A DNA stretch of 64,000 nucleotides from Mesostigma viride (GCA_009746045.1 RPFO01000104.1:4720477-4784476), one strand, 5' to 3'. Positions 30,434-41,761 are shown, counted from the first letter of the stretch. Notes: generated by a model from the letters alone, not told the origin. Numbers and translations: made by a program.

Positions 30434-31429
30434 GTAATCTGACACGTGGCAGGCACAGTAGATACGAGATTTTCGGTCTGAAACTCGGTGGACGGCCTCC
30501 TTACATCCCGTAGAACTCAAGAAAAAATCCTGGTATTTTTTGGATTTTTTTTGTGACAGCTGCAAACAAATATGTACCACTGAAATCAGGCATTTTCGCG
30601 GGACGAAGGTGAAGACGACGGCGATGGCGGCAGGTAGATCTCGCCAGTTTTCGCGCGAATTTCAGTGGCTGTTGGGTGGCACGACCATGATGATGCGTTC
30701 AAAGGTTGATAATTAGGTTTCTACGAGTTTGTTGAGGTACTGGGGCAAAGGAAACGTAGATTTTTCCAGTTTCTCACCCAACTTTCATGCGGAAACCCTG
30801 GAAACCGGCATACATATTATTACGTCAAGACTCGGGTCTGCTGCGGCACCATGCTTGGTATTTCCATGGTGTTTCGACTTCTTAACACATGTTTATTCAT
30901 TCCGAACGCCCGGACTCTCGGCTAAACCGAGATTTGTGCAGACTTTTATTGGGTAGCTCCGGGCATGATGGTGCCTGCAAATAGCGGAAGGCGTGACCGT
31001 GGCTATTGCTACGGTATGCTGTATTTTCCTGGAAATGGCCTCTGCCACCGGCTCAATAGTGCTTGCAGGCGTAAGTATATCGTGTTTCTACCTAGTTTCT
31101 GCCAGTTTTCCACTTATTTCTACCGACCTCTGCGCGGGCGGGCGGCGTGGGCGGCGCAGCGGGACGTCCGCAGGCGCCACTGCCAGGCGCGCGGCCGCCA
31201 GAGGGCCAAGCGGCGGAGGCGGCGGGGGGGCGCCGAGCAGCCGGGACTGGGAGGAATACCACTGGTCAAGCTGCTGCTGCGGTGAGCCAGCGAGCGTCCG
31301 CGGCGCCGGCTGCGCGCCGCCGGCTGGCCGTTGGGCGTGACGCAGGCGGGTCCAGGCGTACTTGCCGTGCTGGTCCTTGAGGTGAGCTGTGCCTAAGAAT
31401 GTGGGAAACATAGGGCAAATCAGCGTACA

Positions 31430-31640
31430 AATCCTCATGACTAATGTGCAAACGTACCGAAGGGGATGCGTTCTTGATCACTAGGCCAGGGGCACGGCCT
31501 GCAATGCGAGCAAAGCGGGCACGTGCCTGGCGCATAACATAATCCACTACAATAATAAACAGGTACGGCGACAGGACGCCACCCTGCCAGACGCCGGTCT
31601 GCTGTGGACATGGCGGGAAAATTACAAACATCGTCTGCAT
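31430..31640 (-). pseudogene. LINE reverse transcriptase fragment
   Basis: Reads GVWQGGVLSPYLFIIVVDYV, then MRQARARFARIAGRAPGLVI and a degenerate LYADLPYV. This is colinear with GVWQGCVLSPYLFIIVVDHV, MRRARARFTALKGFEPGLDI and LIYADD in the LINE at 63020-63215. It covers only the part between the conserved Q-G box and the catalytic YADD box, with the catalytic aspartates lost. It is a dead, 5'- and 3'-truncated insertion related to the resident LINE family. Confidence 0.75.
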
Positions 31641-32023
31641 AATGAATTAAAATGGCCCTCAAATTAAGCTTGTTACATGATTGTAAAAATTCTCTTTATT
31701 CCCATTGACCAGTTTTCGAAGGAAGCTAGCTGTTTTAGGTGGGCAATATTGGCATATGTATGTGATGGCATGAGATCAGCCACATGTGGCTCATTAATTG
31801 TGGCCGTGTGCTTGCACCTTACAACTCGGATAGATGTGGCAGCTGGGAAGACATAGCTGACTTAGGCATCGTAATCATGTGATCTTTGTTTTATAGTTTT
31901 GGCAACCCTACAATTCCATGCTCTTATATTACTTGCCCAATATGTACTACGTTTGGCACTTAAGTGGCACCAATGCAAGGACTAGGACGGAAAAGATCAC
32001 CAGTAGACCGAAGGCCAATTCTC

Positions 32024-35000
32024 TCAAGCAACTTCATCTGCCCCATCATCTACACTTGCACTCCTTTTCTCCGCTGCGTCTTTCAGTTTCTTTTCTTCTT
32101 CACGTTGCTTCTGCTTTTCTGCCCACTTCCTTCTTGCCTCATCCCAGTCGTTGTGCACACACGGAAATATGTGGCATTCCCAGCGCCACTTTCCAGGCCC
32201 CTCAGCCTCTATGGCGCGCTGTTCTGCCTCCAAACCATCAATTTCTCCATGCCACAATTCGAACTCACAGTAGGATGGCGTCTGCCCATCCTCCTTGTGC
32301 TGTGGATGGTCACAGTAACGATTGCACTTTGCAAACTCCTCCCTTTCTACAGCAGCGCAGTTATCATTCCAGCCGACTGTATCTGAGTAGCACTTGTGCG
32401 TGAGCAAGTCCCTGGGCGCAAGAGGAGGGAAATATTTATTGTGGTCATGCACCCGGCCATCCCTGTGGGCATGAGTGCACTTCTCTGGATCCCCCGCTTC
32501 ACACGGCAGGTCGTGAAGGTGACCTCGCCCTGCTGTCCTGCAGTACATGTCGCAGATCTCCGCCTTGGTGCTCTCACCCGCCACATACTTTCGGTCCCCA
32601 AAATCCACCGCCCCATCTTCAATTGTAGACACCCAGATCCTGTTCCGCATGTTGCCATGCGCCCCCTTGTGTTTCTCGGCATGCTTTATGGGGAGTTCAC
32701 AGTAGTAGTTGCATGTACGGCAGCGCTCATTGCAGGTATGGACAACCCGGGGATCCAGAGAGTGGATGTGGGGCCCCTCATGCTCCAGATGGTATGGCGG
32801 AACACGCACGGCGCACTTCTCTCGGTGGCCGTTGGCTTCGGACAATGACTTGTAGGAAAATGTGGACCGCCTCCCTTCAAACACCTCCTCATTGGCCTCG
32901 CTTATCTGCTGCACGGTCACGCGGCAAATGCCCTCTGCTTCACAGCGTCGGGGGCAGGCGTGCTCCTTGCCGCAGAAGTGAAGTTTGCTGTTGATGATCT
33001 GTGGTGCATTGCCCGCGCTAGCAGACCCACCTTCCGCGTTGGCAGAAGGCTCCTCGAGCCCCTGCTCCTCCTTGAAGACTTGGGAGAGTGCCGTGTAGTG
33101 GAAGTGGTCACGTGAGCAGCAAGTGTAGGTGCAGTCTTTGACCGCGCATTTGTGCAGGCACATCACCTCGGCGCACTTGTGCACCGTGTGCACCTTGTCC
33201 GCGTTGATCTGGCATTTTCCCTGGCAGTCGCTGGCGGAGCACGGCGCGCCACACAGGTGCATGGGGCTGTTGCAGAGATGGCCGCCCCCGCCTAGCAGGT
33301 GCTCGTGCCCCGCCTTCTTGCAGCACATGCTGTTGCAGTTGAGTGAGCCGGCCATGCCGCAGGGTGCCTGGCAGGTGTGAGGTTTGTCCTTGCAGCAGTG
33401 CACGCCTCCGTGGCCCATTTTCTCCGCGCAGGTATGCACGCTGGGGCTTCCAGGCTGGTTGTCGTCCACCGCTTCGGAACAGAAAAAGCAGCTTTCCGAG
33501 CATGCATGCGTGCCCATGCATGTGTGCTCTGCCGCCGGGTGCGACTTGGGTAGCAGGCAAGACATGAAGCACTGGCTACACCCCCCCCCGCACAGCTGCC
33601 ACTCGTTCCGCAGCTGCTGCAGCTTGATGGCGACGTCGTCCATGAAGCGCACCGCGCAGTCATCCAGCTGGCCGGCCTCCTTGAAAGGTGACAGGTTAAC
33701 ATCCACCCATTGCTGCACGCGAGAGCATCGGCGGTCCACCACTTCCCTCACAAAGGCCACAAATGCCTTCTCCCATCGTCTTTGGTCCATCTCTGGGCGC
33801 ATATCCCTGCAAAACAAGTCCAACAGCTGCAGGATGAGGTGTTCCTGGTCAACGCCACTGCCCCTCAGTACGACTGCGGTGTCAGGGACCTGCGGGGTTT
33901 GGAGGACAAGGTCGCTGCTGTCCATCTCTTCAGCACTCATCCGCAAGGGCGGGCTGTCCACTACCTGCCCTGTGTCGAGGGAGATCAGGGACTCATCATC
34001 CATCCCAAGGACCTGCGCGTCCAAGCGCCCGCTGCCAATGGCGGCATCCAGGTGTTTTGACAGGTGCTGCACCCGGTTCAGCACGTTCTGGCCCTGCAGC
34101 GTTGTCCAGTCCTTGATCGCCATCTTGGCCATGACGTGCTTCATGAAGGAGGAGAAGCCGCCGCCGCCGCCACTGGTGAAGTGCCTCGGCCGGCTGGCGA
34201 TGGCCTCCGCGAGCTGGCAGAAATCGGTGTAGAATTCGGGTCGGCCCAGCGGTGGGAACGGGAAGATGACAAACTCGCCGCCGAACATGCTGCTGATGAA
34301 GTTTGCGGGGGTGTCGTTTTTATCAACCGAGTCCCTGGGGCAGGTGATCATTGCGATCTTGGAATGGAACTCCTGATTAATAGCCTCCACGTCCCTCTCC
34401 GCGACGTCCTTGACCACGATGCAGAAGCAGCCCTTGAAGAGCCGCTCGTCACCCTTGAGGAGGCCCGTGCCGCTCTGGAAGCGAGAGAACATGGCCTCCA
34501 GGTCGCGGTCCAAGCGGAACTCGGTCTTGAACAGCGTGAAATTAGAGATGGCGGCGTTGAACACTGCCAGCAGCATGTCCTCCTGCTCCGTGCGCTCAAA
34601 CGATCCCAGCCCCTCGAAATCCAGGATCACATACAGCACGCCGCCCACCTGGCACAGCCCCATCCAGCAACCATCCGTGCAACGGGCCCCTGAAATCTGG
34701 AATGAGGTCCCAAACAGGTGGTTGAGCGTGTAGCTCTTCCCCGTGCTCTGCTTGCCCATGGAGGAGACGACCACCACGTCGCCACGCCACGAGTCCAGCA
34801 CGGCATCCAGCAGCCCAAAGCTGACCACCCCCACCGCCTCCTCCGTACTCCTCGGGTGAGCTTTAAGCTGCATGCCGTCGGCCATGAGCACGAACACGTT
34901 GTCCTCCGCACGCGCAATCTGCAAGGGGAGCAGGCAGATGAGCTGCTTCACCCAGGTACCCAGCTGCAAAGGCTCAACTGCGGAGAGGAGCCAGGAGCGG

Positions 35001-38000
35001 CATGCCGCATCCAGAGGCCCTCTGGTATCCGGAAGAGCATGGTCAGAACCAGCCAGCCACGCGTCGCTCACGCCGGCAGAGGATGCCACCACCAGGTTGC
35101 GGGAAAGTTGCAGCGCATCCACTTTGGGCTTGTACCCTGTCTTCAGCCTCTGCTCGATGCCTACCACGTAACCCCCCACGCGTTCCAGCAGAGATGCCGG
35201 CAGCTCCTTGGATCCGTCATGGTCCAACAGCACCGCAATGTGCATGGCAACTTCTTGCTGGGACTCTTCCAGCGCTGCCGCCGCCCCCTCCACCGCAAAC
35301 TTGTCGTACGCGTGGAAGAGGTACTCGAGCATGCAGAGCTCCGACGCATTCTTACCGCCCCCCTGGCCATCCCTGCTGCCGTCCGCCACGGCCTCGATCT
35401 GCTCCGCCTGCTCGCGCCCCTGCGCCTTGACCACGTGCGCGGCCAGCGCCCCCGTGTCAGCGCACAGCGCGCCGAGGTACTGGTTGACGGCGCCCTGCTC
35501 GCCGAGACCCAGGCTGAACGTGACAAAAGAAGAGGCGCCCCCCGGGTGCCTGGCCTCCACCTGGGGCAGCGCTCGCAAGCCCGGCACCGCCAACGGGGTG
35601 ATGCGGATGCTCTCATCAGCGGCACTACCACCCCTGCTGTTGGGCTTGCTGCCATCCCTGGTGGCTTGCACGTTCGCTGATACCACGATCACAAAGTTGC
35701 CTGTCACCGTGGTAAGCAGGCTGGTTGGCGGGGGCCCCGCGGATGCTGGCGCCGTGTAGGTCTCCCTCTCCATCGCGCGCTGCTGGATGTTGTACACGCG
35801 CACGCGCCCCCCCGCGTCTAGCATGAGGAGCTTGCGCTGGGTCTTTAGAAGCTTCATGTCCCTCAGCTTTGATGACCCGCTCAGCGTCGACAGCTCCACC
35901 GGGGGACAGGCCGGCTCTGTGTTGGTGAAGTTGTCGCTAAAGCGGTAGACGTAGACTGTGCTCTCGCCGGCCTTGCTCACTCTGGTCGTGTAGAATGCCA
36001 GGAAGCGGGTGGCCTCATCGAAATCCGCCAGGCGCGACGGCCGTCCGTACACCCGGGCGAGGTGCTGCCCTCCGCTGGTGAGCCGGTGGATGGTGATGGC
36101 GGTTCTGTCGCTGGGCATGTTGGCGACCGTCACCAGCCACCGCCCCTTGTTCATGAGGCCCGCGGTCAGCAGCGTCCAGTCGCATGGGATGGAGGCCTTT
36201 CCGTATGCTGGTACCACCTGAGGCTGGCAGGTCGCTGTGCCGGAAGGTGACGCCTCCTCGGGTCGCGGCGCCAGCAGCAGCGACACCACCAGCTCCTGCC
36301 GTGGCTCCTGCGGCTGTTGCACGTCCGCGGTGACTTGCAGCACCTCCACGACACCCGCCGATGCCGAGAAAAGCGCACTCGCTGCACGCTGAAAGATGGA
36401 GCGTTGCTCCAACTTGCAGCGCCGCACGCGCAAGACCTGCAGGTCGTCGCCGCCGGCAGGCCCCGTGGTGGGTGACAGAACCAACTTCTCCAGCTGAGCA
36501 AGGCATGACCGCTCCGCCTTGACTTGCCTCTGCTCGAGCTGCGTTGCCAATTCCGCCCTCTGGACATCGAGACGGCGGGACACAGACAGCACGCCCGTGG
36601 TCATCTCCTTCCGCAGCAGAGCCTCCCGCTCTCTGATCACCTGCAGCGCCTGGCCTTGCGCCCACTCGGACAGGAAGCGTTGGGTGTCCTCGCACGACCA
36701 CGCACGGGACCTCTCCCCCCCAAGAATCCTGCCGATCCCCAGGCCCCACCGCCAGCTAGAGCCGGCACGGCTGGCCTCTCCCGCTGCCCCTGAGATACCC
36801 TTGAAGGGATAGCCCGCGGCCAGCAATGAGCTGGCCTCTGCCACCGCGCCCGCGCCCACGCGAGAGAGCTCATCGTTCAGGTTGGCGTTCGGCTTTTGCA
36901 CATGGCTTTGCAGCCATGCATCCTCTTCTCCTGTGGGGGCCGTGCGCGCCAGAGCGGCTATGGCCGCGCAGCGCTCCATGATCGCTTGGACGAGTGTCTC
37001 GGCATCGTTTGCGTGCGCCTGCAGAACAGAGCCCGCGTCAGGGCCCAAGTTGGACAGTAACTGGCCCAGCTCTCCACTGTTGACATCCTGCATGCGCCGC
37101 GTGTGGGATGGCAGCACCCCCGGGTACCGCGTCCTTGACGCCAGCATGGAGTGAAAGGCGTTCACGACACTTTGCTGGAAGCCCCGCTGGGCAACGTCCA
37201 CCTCAGACCGCGCATGACGCAGCTGGAGCTCCCCATCCTTGGCCAGCTGTCGCTGCTCCTCGTCCAGCTTCCGGAGCATGGAGTCCACCGCCGCACGATC
37301 TCTCGCGGAAGCCATCGCACGAAGAAACATCTTCTTCTCGCTGGCCGGCATGTCGGGGTGCAGTTCGACCCGGTTATGCTGTAGCCTGTCACGCAGCGTG
37401 GAGCAGGGCCTGCCCGCCTCGTCGGTCAGGCTAAACTGGAGCGTATGACCCTCACTCCACACCCAGGAGGACATCACCGCGACCTGTTCCATTACAGCCA
37501 CCAGCGTGCCACTACCCGTGATGATGGTCGCGGAGGAAGGGCGCTGCCCGGCCGGGCTGATCAGCATCCTCGCATCCACGCTGAAGCTGGGGTGGAGAGA
37601 AAACGAATCTTCCTGGACGATCCGCTGGGCAAACCGATACCGGTTGAACCGAGATGGCCCAACCTGTGTCGTCTGCCCCGATGGGAAAGACAGCGTCCCT
37701 GCTCGGTCGAAGCAGAAAAAGACATGCCGCGTGAGCTGCGTGATGTAGCGCACGCAGGTGGAGGAGATGCTGTTGGGTGAAATTGACGAGAAGGCGGTCT
37801 CGGTTGGCCACAGGACCAGGAGCACAAGGCAGTCCGAGGACTGCGATTCGTGGCCATCCTGTGAGGTTGCGACAGTGCGGGAGGGATACAGAGAAACGCT
37901 GTAGATCCCTGCTGACCTCGAGGCAAAACAGGCCACTTCACCTTCACTTAGGCTGACCGTCCTCCTCAGAAAACTTGCAATCGCATCTCTGTGCCCGACG

Positions 38001-38275
38001 ACACCATAGCAAAGGTGCTGACGACAGTCGAGCTTGTCAAAGTGTATCCGGGAGGCATTCTGGTTGCAAGAGCGTGGCACAGCAGCGTTGCAAAACCCTG
38101 CAATCTGCTCTCGCGGGATGATTAGCTTTTCAGTAAGGATCCCGTCCTGGTTTTCGGTGCGAATTTGAATGAGTTGATGCACCACGACATGGTATTTTAA
38201 ACCATTCATGTCGACGTCAGGCTGCGTTTGCCGGCTAGAATCCCCTATGCTGCCAGGGTATGCGGCGTTTTCCAT
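32024..38275 (-). CDS. Giant GBP/VLIG-like GTPase with Cys/His-rich C-terminus
   Basis: An uninterrupted 2,083-residue frame. The start context GCCATGG fits a eukaryotic start. The middle carries a large-GTPase domain: P-loop GKQSTGKS (1174-1181), switch-I-like CTDGCW (Thr1200) and DFEGLG (1219-1224), followed by the long helical insertion FERTEQEDMLLAVFNAAISN. This combination matches guanylate-binding protein, atlastin and very-large-inducible GTPase G domains. The N-terminal third has a charged coiled-coil-like stretch (about 310-380) and beta-rich repeats (about 725-840, WD-like by eye). Residues about 1560-2000 hold dozens of Cys and His in CxxC/HxC patterns, probably several zinc-binding modules. 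A basic coiled coil ends the protein. I infer a cytosolic GTP-dependent self-assembling protein; a role in defence is only an analogy with animal relatives. The lack of introns contrasts with the neighbouring gene. Confidence 0.85.
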   Translation of the reverse strand: MENAAYPGSIGDSSRQTQPDVDMNGLKYHVVVHQLIQIRTENQDGILTEKLIIPREQIAGFCNAAVPRSCNQNASRIHFDKLDCRQHLCYGVVGHRDAIASFLRRTVSLSEGEVACFASRSAGIYSVSLYPSRTVATSQDGHESQSSDCLVLLVLWPTETAFSSISPNSISSTCVRYITQLTRHVFFCFDRAGTLSFPSGQTTQVGPSRFNRYRFAQRIVQEDSFSLHPSFSVDARMLISPAGQRPSSATIITGSGTLVAVMEQVAVMSSWVWSEGHTLQFSLTDEAGRPCSTLRDRLQHNRVELHPDMPASEKKMFLRAMASARDRAAVDSMLRKLDEEQRQLAKDGELQLRHARSEVDVAQRGFQQSVVNAFHSMLASRTRYPGVLPSHTRRMQDVNSGELGQLLSNLGPDAGSVLQAHANDAETLVQAIMERCAAIAALARTAPTGEEDAWLQSHVQKPNANLNDELSRVGAGAVAEASSLLAAGYPFKGISGAAGEASRAGSSWRWGLGIGRILGGERSRAWSCEDTQRFLSEWAQGQALQVIREREALLRKEMTTGVLSVSRRLDVQRAELATQLEQRQVKAERSCLAQLEKLVLSPTTGPAGGDDLQVLRVRRCKLEQRSIFQRAASALFSASAGVVEVLQVTADVQQPQEPRQELVVSLLLAPRPEEASPSGTATCQPQVVPAYGKASIPCDWTLLTAGLMNKGRWLVTVANMPSDRTAITIHRLTSGGQHLARVYGRPSRLADFDEATRFLAFYTTRVSKAGESTVYVYRFSDNFTNTEPACPPVELSTLSGSSKLRDMKLLKTQRKLLMLDAGGRVRVYNIQQRAMERETYTAPASAGPPPTSLLTTVTGNFVIVVSANVQATRDGSKPNSRGGSAADESIRITPLAVPGLRALPQVEARHPGGASSFVTFSLGLGEQGAVNQYLGALCADTGALAAHVVKAQGREQAEQIEAVADGSRDGQGGGKNASELCMLEYLFHAYDKFAVEGAAAALEESQQEVAMHIAVLLDHDGSKELPASLLERVGGYVVGIEQRLKTGYKPKVDALQLSRNLVVASSAGVSDAWLAGSDHALPDTRGPLDAACRSWLLSAVEPLQLGTWVKQLICLLPLQIARAEDNVFVLMADGMQLKAHPRSTEEAVGVVSFGLLDAVLDSWRGDVVVVSSMGKQSTGKSYTLNHLFGTSFQISGARCTDGCWMGLCQVGGVLYVILDFEGLGSFERTEQEDMLLAVFNAAISNFTLFKTEFRLDRDLEAMFSRFQSGTGLLKGDERLFKGCFCIVVKDVAERDVEAINQEFHSKIAMITCPRDSVDKNDTPANFISSMFGGEFVIFPFPPLGRPEFYTDFCQLAEAIASRPRHFTSGGGGGFSSFMKHVMAKMAIKDWTTLQGQNVLNRVQHLSKHLDAAIGSGRLDAQVLGMDDESLISLDTGQVVDSPPLRMSAEEMDSSDLVLQTPQVPDTAVVLRGSGVDQEHLILQLLDLFCRDMRPEMDQRRWEKAFVAFVREVVDRRCSRVQQWVDVNLSPFKEAGQLDDCAVRFMDDVAIKLQQLRNEWQLCGGGCSQCFMSCLLPKSHPAAEHTCMGTHACSESCFFCSEAVDDNQPGSPSVHTCAEKMGHGGVHCCKDKPHTCQAPCGMAGSLNCNSMCCKKAGHEHLLGGGGHLCNSPMHLCGAPCSASDCQGKCQINADKVHTVHKCAEVMCLHKCAVKDCTYTCCSRDHFHYTALSQVFKEEQGLEEPSANAEGGSASAGNAPQIINSKLHFCGKEHACPRRCEAEGICRVTVQQISEANEEVFEGRRSTFSYKSLSEANGHREKCAVRVPPYHLEHEGPHIHSLDPRVVHTCNERCRTCNYYCELPIKHAEKHKGAHGNMRNRIWVSTIEDGAVDFGDRKYVAGESTKAEICDMYCRTAGRGHLHDLPCEAGDPEKCTHAHRDGRVHDHNKYFPPLAPRDLLTHKCYSDTVGWNDNCAAVEREEFAKCNRYCDHPQHKEDGQTPSYCEFELWHGEIDGLEAEQRAIEAEGPGKWRWECHIFPCVHNDWDEARRKWAEKQKQREEEKKLKDAAEKRSASVDDGADEVA

Positions 38276-38876
38276 GGCACCCCCCGGGATAACGAGGAAT
38301 AAAACACGCAGACACTTAGTGCATGCCTGCCTGCATCAAAATCCAACCTGCACTGCAAACGATTGATGGGATGGACGCCTGTTCATGTAAATATAAAGCC
38401 TCGATACATAAGGTTGACGGGACTGCGAACGCCAGAATGAACTTGGAAATATTCCGCCCTCGTCAAATTAAAGCGGAAAACGTGTGCATTGTGCACCTGT
38501 GCAGGGCCAGCAGCTGAAGGGCCGCCACTAATACCTAATCTACCTTGACGGCAGACCTGGCTGCGATGTAGAGGCCGGGACACGCAAACATATTGTATGA
38601 AATGTACAGATGTCAGGTTCGCTCGCGCCAACCGTCGCGGATTTCAAGGAAGTTTCTTGGCACGACTGCAGCAGACGCCATGCACATGTGTTCTGGCGAG
38701 GGCGGCAGGTAATCGTGAAGGCGACGAAAAATGCCCCCACGCGCCGTCCTCCGCACCAGGCGTGCTGGGCCAACCAGGCTTTCGCTGGGTCTGCGACCGG
38801 CTGGTTGAGTCCAGTTGTCCGACAGGGTTATTAATAGCGGAGCCACACCGCCACAGACTGGCTCAGAGGTCCTGCG
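38276..38876. other. Upstream region of the GTPase gene
   Basis: About 600 bp between the GTPase start codon and the first hAT element. The promoter should be here on the minus strand, but no TATA box or known motif is convincing. The last 50 bp hold CCGCCACA-type words like those inside the hAT ends. Confidence 0.4.
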
Positions 38877-39823
38877 CAGTGTTTTTTTTAAGGTTTTCGC
38901 TACTAGTGGCGCTAGGCCACTTGTGGCGTTTCGAACTATGAAAACTTCAGTTTACTCGGCCAATGTGTGGCTTTAAGCCAATTAAAATTGGGCTTGGCAC
39001 GGCCACGTGTGGCGGGCTGGCTTTTTGGTGCAGCAAATGACCCTGCCGGCAGTGGGGTCAGCGCGGCGCGGCGCCGTACTGGCTGTACACAAGGCGGGCG
39101 AGCGTCTCCGTCTCAGGCATCGGCGCCGGGCGCCGGGCCGCCGGCTGCCCGGCCTGCTGGCGGGCAGCCCCATTCTCATCATACTTCAATTGCACTTGTG
39201 TCTTCCTACTTAAATGAAAAGTATAAAAACCTATGAAGGTGTAGTGTTTACTAACGCGTTAAATAATGAGACTAAGGATGCATTATAGTTACCTAATTAG
39301 TTTCAGTCTACTATGAAGTGAGGTTACTCAGTCAAAAGTCAACTGAAAGTTAGTCAGCTCATAAGCTTCAGTAAGCGGCCGTACTAAATTTATGAAATCA
39401 CTACGTCACGCGAGAATAAATTCAAAAAAAAGCACTGTGTGCTTTGAACTTACTTAATTTGTTGTATTGGCGCAGTATTACTTCTCACGACCGACTTAGT
39501 AATGTTTGGCTTCCTAGTTTCCGTGATTCCGTCATGAACGAATAATAAGGATTATGGCTCATTCGCAATTGCTCATTGGTGGCCTCATCATTTTATTTAA
39601 AGTTCATTAATAATTACGCCCCTCTAAAAGCGAAGCCATGACTAGCTTGCACACTTGACTACATGCCGATGGCGGGGACAATGTAAGCAATTACGTTGTC
39701 GTCAGAAGGCCGGGCAACAAACTTGAAAACGCTAGCTGCCCAAAATTTGAGATTCCGCGGAAAGCACAGAAAATAAGAAAACTTAGTAGCTAGCAGCAAG
39801 GAATCATATAAGCAATTATGTAT

Positions 39824-41761
39824 TTAAGTAAGAACACTGCCGGTTGCGCGGCGGCCCTTCTCCGCAGACCACACTGCATATGCCGCCTGGATCGGCATGT
39901 CTTCGTATGAAGAGCTGCATGCAAAGATGCGGACCGCCACGTTCAGATGGCGCTCGAGAAGGCGGTTGCGAATATCGCTCTTAATGAAATTCATGTGGCT
40001 GAACCTCCGCTCATTCTCCACGCTGGTAAGAGGGAGGAGCAGCATCAACTCTGCCAGCTGCAGATACGCCCCCACAAACTCGTGCATGAGCGGGTTGGTC
40101 AACAAAACCTTCCACAACGCCCTTGCGGACGTGTACTCCTGGCTGTTGCTCTTCATCATGAGCATAAAGGAGTCGAGCTGGTCATCCAGGAGGGACGGGG
40201 AAATCAGTGGGCCCACCTTCTTCCCATTCACCATGGTGACCCCCACAGCAAACTTGCGCTTGAGCACCTGAACTTGTTTCTGCACCTCGGCCACGTCGCG
40301 CTCCTTCTCAGTCCACCAGCCTGGCTGCAAAATGGACATCGCGGAGAGCAGACCGTTTGGTGGGAATCGGATATCGAAGTCGTCCAGCACCACCTTGGCC
40401 GCAGCGGTAGCCTGCTCCTGCGCAGCAATTACGCGGAGTCTGAACTCCTCCTCCGTGACACTTGCCACTGAAACGTAGCGAGCCCGAGAACCCGAGGCCT
40501 CGTGCACCGTTTGACATGTTACCGGGTGTTCCATTTCCTGGCAGTTGCGGAAAACCTCGCCGCGGTCGGTGAGAAAGGGTGACGTGTCGGCATCCAAGTC
40601 TATAAACCCCTTCCAGAGGGTCCCAGTGAACACCTTGGGCCCTTCCACATACTCATCACGGATTGTTGTCTTGCAGTCCTCGATCGCATGGGCAAGGGTG
40701 TCGAGCTGCAGGTCCTGCTGCTGGCACTGCTTGACCAAGAAATTCATGGCATCCAGCATGCGCGCGAACACGACCACCCCGAGCTGGGTGTCAATGTCCA
40801 GCATGTTGGCTAGCAAGTCCTGTGCTGCTGCCATTTGCTCCACTTCCTTGTGTTGGTAGGTGGCCAAGCACATGGCGATCGCAGGATACTCAATGCGGAA
40901 CGTGTTGAGGCACCCCTGCACGCTAAGCCAGCGTGTGTCGGACACGCGCTGCAGCTTCCGGCCACCCGTGCCCAGCATCCCCTGCCACATCTTCAGTTGC
41001 TCTGACTTCATGGCTGAGTGCGCCACCCAGTTGTGTGCTGACTTGAGGATTGACTCCACCCGCGCAAACAAGGAGTTCCCCTTGAGCTCGTTCGCTATCA
41101 GGCTGAGCTTGTGCGGCGCGCAGTGCATGGGCACGAGGAAGGGTGCATTGCTCATCAAGAGCTTCTTCCCGACACCCTTCCGCTGCCCCATCATCACCGA
41201 TGCCCCATCTGACCCGAAGCCAACCAGCTTCACCACGAGCTGATCGTCCGTGATTCCGAGCATGCCTCGCATTACTATGCACAGCTCGTTGTGCAGGGAG
41301 AGGGCGTCCACCGCAGTCACCTTTTTTAGCGTGACAAACTCCTGCTGCTTTATTCCATCCTCCACAAAAGCCACCTCCACCGACATGAATTCTACGTTAT
41401 CATTGGCCTTGGACTCATCGACGGTGACCGCGACATACCTAGCCGCGGCGACCCTTGCCTTAAGGTCAGCAAGCAACACGGCATCCAACGCCTCCGCCAT
41501 CTCCCAACCTGAGCCGTCAGTCCAATGGTGGGAGGGGAGCGCGTCCCTCATCTCCTCGTATTCGCAAAGGAGCGTTGGCAGCGACTCATAATCAGTCATA
41601 GGCTTACCCTTCGCCAGGGTGTACGCCATCGCCTTGAACTGCTTGAGCTTAAGTCGGTCGGACTTGCTCAGCTGACCAGGGGGGGGGCAAACTCGCCCAT
41701 GACCGTCTGCCTCTGCCGGCTCTGCGTGCTCCTCTCCTCCCCTGAATACACCCGCAGGCAC
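39824..41761 (-). CDS. hAT copy A ORF2: transposase catalytic part
   Basis: A 645-residue frame; true transposase sequence begins near QLSKSDRLKLKQ, so the annotated Met is probably not the real start. Seen are an RNase-H-like first Asp (VAVTVDESKA), second Asp (LVGFGSDGASVMMG), the CxxH-like HCAPHKLSL, SDTRWLS, and the C-terminal hAT dimerisation segment with LLLPLTSVENERRFSHMNFI. It is the DUF4371/zinc-finger-862-like type of hAT. No internal stops are present. Activity depends on whether the C9 frame change is bridged. Confidence 0.85.
   Translation of the reverse strand: MPAGVFRGGEEHAEPAEADGHGRVCPPPGQLSKSDRLKLKQFKAMAYTLAKGKPMTDYESLPTLLCEYEEMRDALPSHHWTDGSGWEMAEALDAVLLADLKARVAAARYVAVTVDESKANDNVEFMSVEVAFVEDGIKQQEFVTLKKVTAVDALSLHNELCIVMRGMLGITDDQLVVKLVGFGSDGASVMMGQRKGVGKKLLMSNAPFLVPMHCAPHKLSLIANELKGNSLFARVESILKSAHNWVAHSAMKSEQLKMWQGMLGTGGRKLQRVSDTRWLSVQGCLNTFRIEYPAIAMCLATYQHKEVEQMAAAQDLLANMLDIDTQLGVVVFARMLDAMNFLVKQCQQQDLQLDTLAHAIEDCKTTIRDEYVEGPKVFTGTLWKGFIDLDADTSPFLTDRGEVFRNCQEMEHPVTCQTVHEASGSRARYVSVASVTEEEFRLRVIAAQEQATAAAKVVLDDFDIRFPPNGLLSAMSILQPGWWTEKERDVAEVQKQVQVLKRKFAVGVTMVNGKKVGPLISPSLLDDQLDSFMLMMKSNSQEYTSARALWKVLLTNPLMHEFVGAYLQLAELMLLLPLTSVENERRFSHMNFIKSDIRNRLLERHLNVAVRIFACSSSYEDMPIQAAYAVWSAEKGRRATGSVLT

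Larger units (their letters stand above)
29390..32023. other. Intergenic region between the two host genes (convergent)
   Basis: The LRR gene ends on the plus strand and the GTPase gene ends on the minus strand, so both transcripts terminate here. The region holds an inverted retroelement fragment (29680-30257), a TTAA tract (30356-30372), a paired palindrome (30388-30433), an RT fragment (31430-31640) and otherwise unassigned DNA. Confidence 0.6.

Noticed and set aside
31600..31662. YADD motif in a minus-strand frame next to the RT fragment
   Set aside because: It lies upstream of the GVWQG box and out of frame, the reverse of the order in reverse transcriptases. The degenerate LYADL downstream is the true counterpart.
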